A DNA stretch of 17,258 nt from DAOPJM01 sp035399665 (GTDB taxonomy: Bacteria > Bacillota > Clostridia > Christensenellales > CAG-138). Location: the NCBI GenBank assembly GCA_035399665.1, contig DAOPJM010000038.1, positions 1 to 17,258 on the forward strand, given 5' to 3'. A program made the position numbers and the translations under genes. This document shows positions 13,969-17,258 of this stretch, in pieces (within the stretch, counting starts at the first letter, position 1; every line of letters starts with the position of its first letter). The notes beneath the pieces were generated by a model, which saw nothing but the letters and a program-made list of their open reading frames with translations, made no database searches and was not told the origin of the DNA.

Positions 13969-14588
13969 CAGTCCGCGACTTGGGGCGTCGGAGCCTGCGT
14001 GTACACCGGCTCAAGGGAGAAATCGGGCGTCGCGGCGGGCGCTATGATGGGGTCTATCTCCTCCACCGCGATGGACGAGATGTACCACTTGCCGTTAATG
14101 CGCTCGAACTCCAGCTTGTAGCGTATGGGCGTCCACTTGGGTATCTGCGAATCCACGCTGTCAGAGTTGGCCGAACCGCTTATGCCGCTTATCCGCTCCA
14201 CAACCTCCATGGAAGCCTTCCATATGCGAAAGCTGCTTATGGTCAGCGAATAGTCATAATTGTCGATGCTGTAATCGTAATAGGCATCGTCCTGAAGCAT
14301 ACTGTCGGAGGCTATGCAGTCCTCGGTGAAGTAGCTGCGAAGCTCAATAATACTGCCCTCGGTGAGTATGCACTCGGCTCGCAAGGCCATACCCTCGTTC
14401 GCCATAATATAGAGGTTCGCAAGCCTTGCGCAGGTAAAGAACGCAAGCACGCAAAGCGCGGCGATAAAGGCGGCGATCACCACGACATACATGATGTATG
14501 AGGCGGAGCGCCGCGCAGTGCGCAGACCCTTGACCTGCCGTTTGGCTCGTTCAAACTCGGCGTTCTTCTTTTCACCGTTCTTCGCCAT
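13968..14588 (-). CDS. Single-pass membrane protein of unknown function
   Basis: I do not recognise this 206-residue protein. It has a highly charged cytosolic N-terminus (residues 1-29, rich in Lys and Arg), one membrane helix at about 31-54, and an external domain of about 130 residues. That domain contains acidic and Tyr-rich stretches (DDAYYDYSIDNYDYSLTISS) and ends with YKLEFERINGKWYISSI. The last pattern is reminiscent of NTF2-like or small extracytoplasmic domains that end in a strand of the type K-W-Y-I-x-S-I. The C-terminus is Pro/Thr/Ala rich. The ribosome site GGAAAGGA lies about 9 bases before the ATG. It is in the alaS-lysS operon, 44 bases after the DUF695-type gene, and its stop overlaps the dus start. 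Confidence 0.8.
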   Translation of the reverse strand: MAKNGEKKNAEFERAKRQVKGLRTARRSASYIMYVVVIAAFIAALCVLAFFTCARLANLYIMANEGMALRAECILTEGSIIELRSYFTEDCIASDSMLQDDAYYDYSIDNYDYSLTISSFRIWKASMEVVERISGISGSANSDSVDSQIPKWTPIRYKLEFERINGKWYISSIAVEEIDPIIAPAATPDFSLEPVYTQAPTPQVAD

Positions 14589-14632
14589 GGCTCAAATCCT
14601 TTCCTCGATTATTGTCTTGCGTCGAATGCTTG

Positions 14633-15370
14633 TTAATGCGACTTTATGAACTCCGCGTTGAGCTCGGTGAGCATACCGCCGTGCCTTACCGCTACGCCTA
14701 TGCCCCTGCCTGTGAACTCGTTGAGCTTTTTAAGCGTGAGCTGCGAAAAGCCGTTTGTCCGAACACAGCAGGGGTGCGAAGACTCGACCCTCTCAAAGCT
14801 GTCCATGACGGAAAGCCCCGCGTCGGGAACCTCGCGGATGAAGCCCTCCCTGCCGCTCCTTTCCAAGAAAGCAAAGGTGAGTATAACCCTGCGCACCAGC
14901 TCCGTGTCGCCGCCGCGCTTGACGACGCCTGCGATATAGGCGGCGTTCTCCACCGACTGAAGCTTTCTGTCATCGGGAAAGAGCAGGCAATAGTAATCCG
15001 AATAGAATGGATCGCCCGCAACGTCGCAGCGGGCTGAAATCTGTGTCTGTTCGCGGCAAAGCTTGCGAATGGCCGCGATTACCTCGTTGGAATCCGTGTA
15101 GCAGTAGTACTGCGCCAAAGCGGGCAGGCGAATTCCGCCCACCATGACGGCGTGCCCCGTCAAGCCCCCCTCCAAGTCCGCCTCAAGCGCGGCAAGCAGC
15201 CTAAGCTCCTTGTGCGAAAATCCGCTCTCGGTGAGATCCTTGGGAGTGCAGCTGACCCTTATTCGCTTCGTGTAGGCAAGGGATGAAAGCAGGCTCCAAT
15301 ACTGGAGATCCACGCGGAATTCCGCGCTCCTGCCGTCAAGGTCCCAAACATAACTCAGCCAATCAGTCAT
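14633..15370 (-). CDS. DUF695-type protein with possible RraB-like C-terminal domain
   Basis: The 245-residue soluble protein begins MTDWLSYVWDLDGRSAEFRV, matching the opening of DUF695 proteins (W..Y....DG.pA...V). The N-terminal domain covers about 1-130. The second half (about 140-245) contains GGDTELVRRVILTFAFLERS and FIREVPDAGLSV. That is similar in outline to RraB-like domains, where a Gly-Asp turn is followed by a helix and a Phe-rich strand; this second assignment is tentative. RraB of Escherichia coli binds RNase E; whether this protein touches RNA decay is unknown. Its ATG lies 8 bases inside the end of alaS and lacks a strong ribosome site, so it is likely translated by coupling with alaS. 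Confidence 0.75.
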   Translation of the reverse strand: MTDWLSYVWDLDGRSAEFRVDLQYWSLLSSLAYTKRIRVSCTPKDLTESGFSHKELRLLAALEADLEGGLTGHAVMVGGIRLPALAQYYCYTDSNEVIAAIRKLCREQTQISARCDVAGDPFYSDYYCLLFPDDRKLQSVENAAYIAGVVKRGGDTELVRRVILTFAFLERSGREGFIREVPDAGLSVMDSFERVESSHPCCVRTNGFSQLTLKKLNEFTGRGIGVAVRHGGMLTELNAEFIKSH

Positions 15371-17159
15371 TGATCAAAACGGCCTTAATCCTGCGAACAC
15401 CTGAGGACGAGGCCTCTTCCTTCTTAATCTTGAATCTGCCCAGCTCGCCCGAATTCTTGGCGTGGGGGCCTCCGCAGATTTCCTTGGAGAAATCGCCCAC
15501 GGAATAAACCTTGACCTTGGAGCCGTAGCGCGACTCGAACAGCCCGATAGCGCCCTGTGCCTTGGCGTCGTCAACCGTCATCTCCTCGCAGGTCACGGGG
15601 AGCTTGCGGTCTATAACCTCGTTGACGAGAGCTTCCACCTGCTTTAACTCGTCGGGAGTGACCTTGCGCGGGAAGCTGAAGTCGAAGCGCAGACGCTCTG
15701 CGGTTATGTTGCTGCCCTTTTGGGAGATGGTATCGTCGTTTAAGACCCTGCGAAGCGCGGCCTGAAGCAGATGCGTCGCGGTGTGCAGACGGCTTGTAGC
15801 CTCGGAATCATCGGCAAGGCCGCCCTTGAAGCGCTGCTCCGCGCCCGAATGCGACGTCGCCTGATGCTGTGCAAAGGCCTCGTCAAAGCCCTGCTTGTCC
15901 ACAGTCAAGCCCTTTTCACCGGCAAGCTCGCAGGTTAGCTCCACGGGGAAGCCGTAGGTCGCGTGCAGATAGAACGCCTCGGCGCCGGAAATCTGCCCGT
16001 CCTTGACGTTTGCGATGAGCTTGTCAAACTCGCGCATACCCTTCTTCAGAGTGCCTGCAAAGCGCTGCTCCTCGGCGGCAAGCTCGAAAAGAACCTTGTC
16101 CCGATTCGCTGTCAGCTCAGGATAGAACTCCCCGTACTGTTTAATGAAAAGATCGGCAAGCTTTACAAGACCGCCGTCCGCCATATCAAGCTGCATGGAG
16201 TAACGTATGCTCCTGCGAATGAGGCGGCGCAGTATGTAGCCCTTGTCAAGGTTTGAGGGGGTGACGCCGCGCTGATCGCCGAGCATGAACACGGCGGCGC
16301 GGATGTGGTCGGCTATGATTCGGAAAGCCTTAATGGTCTCAGGGCTTTCCTTATAGCGTTTGCCGGAAAGCTCCTCTATAAGCTCGATGGCAGGCGCGAA
16401 CGCGTCGGTGTCAAACACACTCTCGGCGCCCTGAAGCGTCGCTACCGTGCGGTCAAGCCCCATGCCTGTATCAACATTGGGGTGCGGAAGTGCTATAAAG
16501 CTGCCGTCGGGCTGCTTGTTGTACTCCATGAATACGTTGTTCCATATCTCAAGGTACTTGCCGCAGTCGCAGCCGGGGGCGCAGTCAGGTCCGCAGGAGG
16601 GACGGCCCGTATCGTAGAATATCTCGGTGTCGGGACCGCAGGGGCCGGTCTGTCCCGCAGGGCCCCACCAGTTGTGCTTTTTGGGCAGGTAGACTATGTG
16701 CGAGGGCTCTACGCCCATTTCGACCCAACGGTCGTGGGAGACGGTATCGCGGGGAGCGTCGCTGTCGCCCTCAAAGCAGGTAAAGAAGAGCTTTTCGGGG
16801 GGAATGCCAAGCCACTGATCGGAGGTTAAAAGTTCCCATGACCATGCTATGGATTCCTTCTTGAAGTAGTCGCCCAACGACCAGTTGCCGAGCATCTCAA
16901 AGAAGGTGCAGTGTGAGGAATCGCCCACCTCGTCGATGTCGCCGGTGCGGACGCACTTTTGAACATCGCAAAGGCGCTTGCCTTCGGGGTGCTTTTCGCC
17001 GAGCAGATATGGCACCAAGGGGTGCATACCCGCCGTGGTGAATAGGACGGTGGGGTCGTTTTCGGGTATCAAGGACGAGCTGGCAATCACGGCGTGACCG
17101 CGCTCGCGGAAGAATTCGAGATAGAGTTGACGCAGCTCTTTGCTTGTCAGTGTACGCAT
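15363..17159 (-). CDS. alaS: Alanyl-tRNA synthetase, short form without C-Ala domain
   Basis: The enzyme charges tRNA-Ala and hydrolyses mischarged Ser- or Gly-tRNA. The N-terminal catalytic domain is complete (FTTAGMHPLVPYLLG, CTFFEMLGNWSLGDYF, WNNVFMEYN, DTGMGLDR). A tRNA-recognition helical region follows to about residue 440. The editing domain keeps all four zinc ligands: H459 and H463 in HTATH, and C562 and H566 in CGGPHA (most AlaRS read CGGTHV). The protein ends at SSSGVRRIKAVLIND, 598 residues, where most bacterial AlaRS (about 870-880) continue with the C-Ala domain. The next gene starts 8 bases before the stop and shows no C-Ala remnant, so the short form is natural. AAGGAG lies 6 bases before the ATG. 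Confidence 0.95.
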   Translation of the reverse strand: MRTLTSKELRQLYLEFFRERGHAVIASSSLIPENDPTVLFTTAGMHPLVPYLLGEKHPEGKRLCDVQKCVRTGDIDEVGDSSHCTFFEMLGNWSLGDYFKKESIAWSWELLTSDQWLGIPPEKLFFTCFEGDSDAPRDTVSHDRWVEMGVEPSHIVYLPKKHNWWGPAGQTGPCGPDTEIFYDTGRPSCGPDCAPGCDCGKYLEIWNNVFMEYNKQPDGSFIALPHPNVDTGMGLDRTVATLQGAESVFDTDAFAPAIELIEELSGKRYKESPETIKAFRIIADHIRAAVFMLGDQRGVTPSNLDKGYILRRLIRRSIRYSMQLDMADGGLVKLADLFIKQYGEFYPELTANRDKVLFELAAEEQRFAGTLKKGMREFDKLIANVKDGQISGAEAFYLHATYGFPVELTCELAGEKGLTVDKQGFDEAFAQHQATSHSGAEQRFKGGLADDSEATSRLHTATHLLQAALRRVLNDDTISQKGSNITAERLRFDFSFPRKVTPDELKQVEALVNEVIDRKLPVTCEEMTVDDAKAQGAIGLFESRYGSKVKVYSVGDFSKEICGGPHAKNSGELGRFKIKKEEASSSGVRRIKAVLIND

Positions 17160-17191
17160 ATAAAGCTCCTTGTGTTATTGCATTTCAACGA

Positions 17192-17223
17192 ATTATAGTA
17201 ACCTAAATCCTCCGATTTGTCAA
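17192..17223 (-). promoter_or_regulatory. Promoter of the alaS operon
   Basis: On the minus strand a perfect TTGACA (17218-17223) is followed after 17 bases by TACTAT (17195-17200). A perfect TATAAT (17192-17197) overlaps it, but at 20 bases from the -35 box. Either way the leader to the alaS ATG is only about 25 bases. No T-box or other long leader can fit between this promoter and the gene. A second TTGACA at 17245-17250 has no good -10 partner. Confidence 0.75.
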
Positions 17224-17258
17224 CACATTTCCCCCGATGGACCGTGTCAAGTTGTTCC

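Noticed and set aside
15363..15500. Frameshift truncation of alaS
   Set aside because: No C-Ala-like sequence occurs in any frame downstream; the following frame is a distinct gene overlapping by 8 bases.
17160..17258. T-box riboswitch upstream of alaS
   Set aside because: The promoter at 17192-17223 leaves a leader of only about 25 bases; no specifier stem or T-box sequence is present.

Overview
The window looks like chromosome of a Clostridia-type Firmicute with roughly balanced base composition. Support: consensus sigma-A promoters (TTGACA, 17 bases, TATAAT), GGAGG-type ribosome sites, a tRNA-Met of the Bacillus subtilis type, and a compact operon of translation and transcription housekeeping genes. 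No phage, CRISPR array, rRNA or complete insertion sequence was seen.

Layout. 1-134: tRNA-Met on the minus strand with a consensus promoter. About 160-620: degraded DNA holding the 3' end of a DDE transposase and, fused to it, the 5' end of a lipoprotein gene. 700-1317: a TetR-type regulator on the minus strand, divergent from a four-gene plus-strand operon (1537-9532): a small beta-rich protein, a 12-helix MMPL/RND transporter, a 1508-residue GLUG-repeat membrane protein, and a cytidylate-kinase-like protein. 9997-10626: a GNAT acetyltransferase between two stretches without recognisable genes. 10918-17223: a minus-strand housekeeping operon, alaS (short form), a DUF695-type protein, a one-helix membrane protein, a dus tRNA-dihydrouridine synthase, greA and lysS. 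It starts at a promoter at the right edge, has a second consensus promoter inside the 3' end of dus, and ends in a strong terminator after lysS.

How the parts may work together. The regulator, small protein, transporter, GLUG protein and kinase-like protein look like one regulated export module. The transporter keeps both Asp-Tyr pairs expected of proton-driven MMPL pumps. The GLUG protein puts a large repeat domain and a tandem, LolA/LppX-like C-terminal domain outside the membrane, tied together through two membrane helices and a cytosolic coil. My inference is a lipid or hydrophobic-molecule exporter with its own tethered extracytoplasmic carrier; the substrate is unknown. This module is the best candidate in the window for an undescribed system. 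The right half is a conventional translation operon with two poorly characterised passengers.
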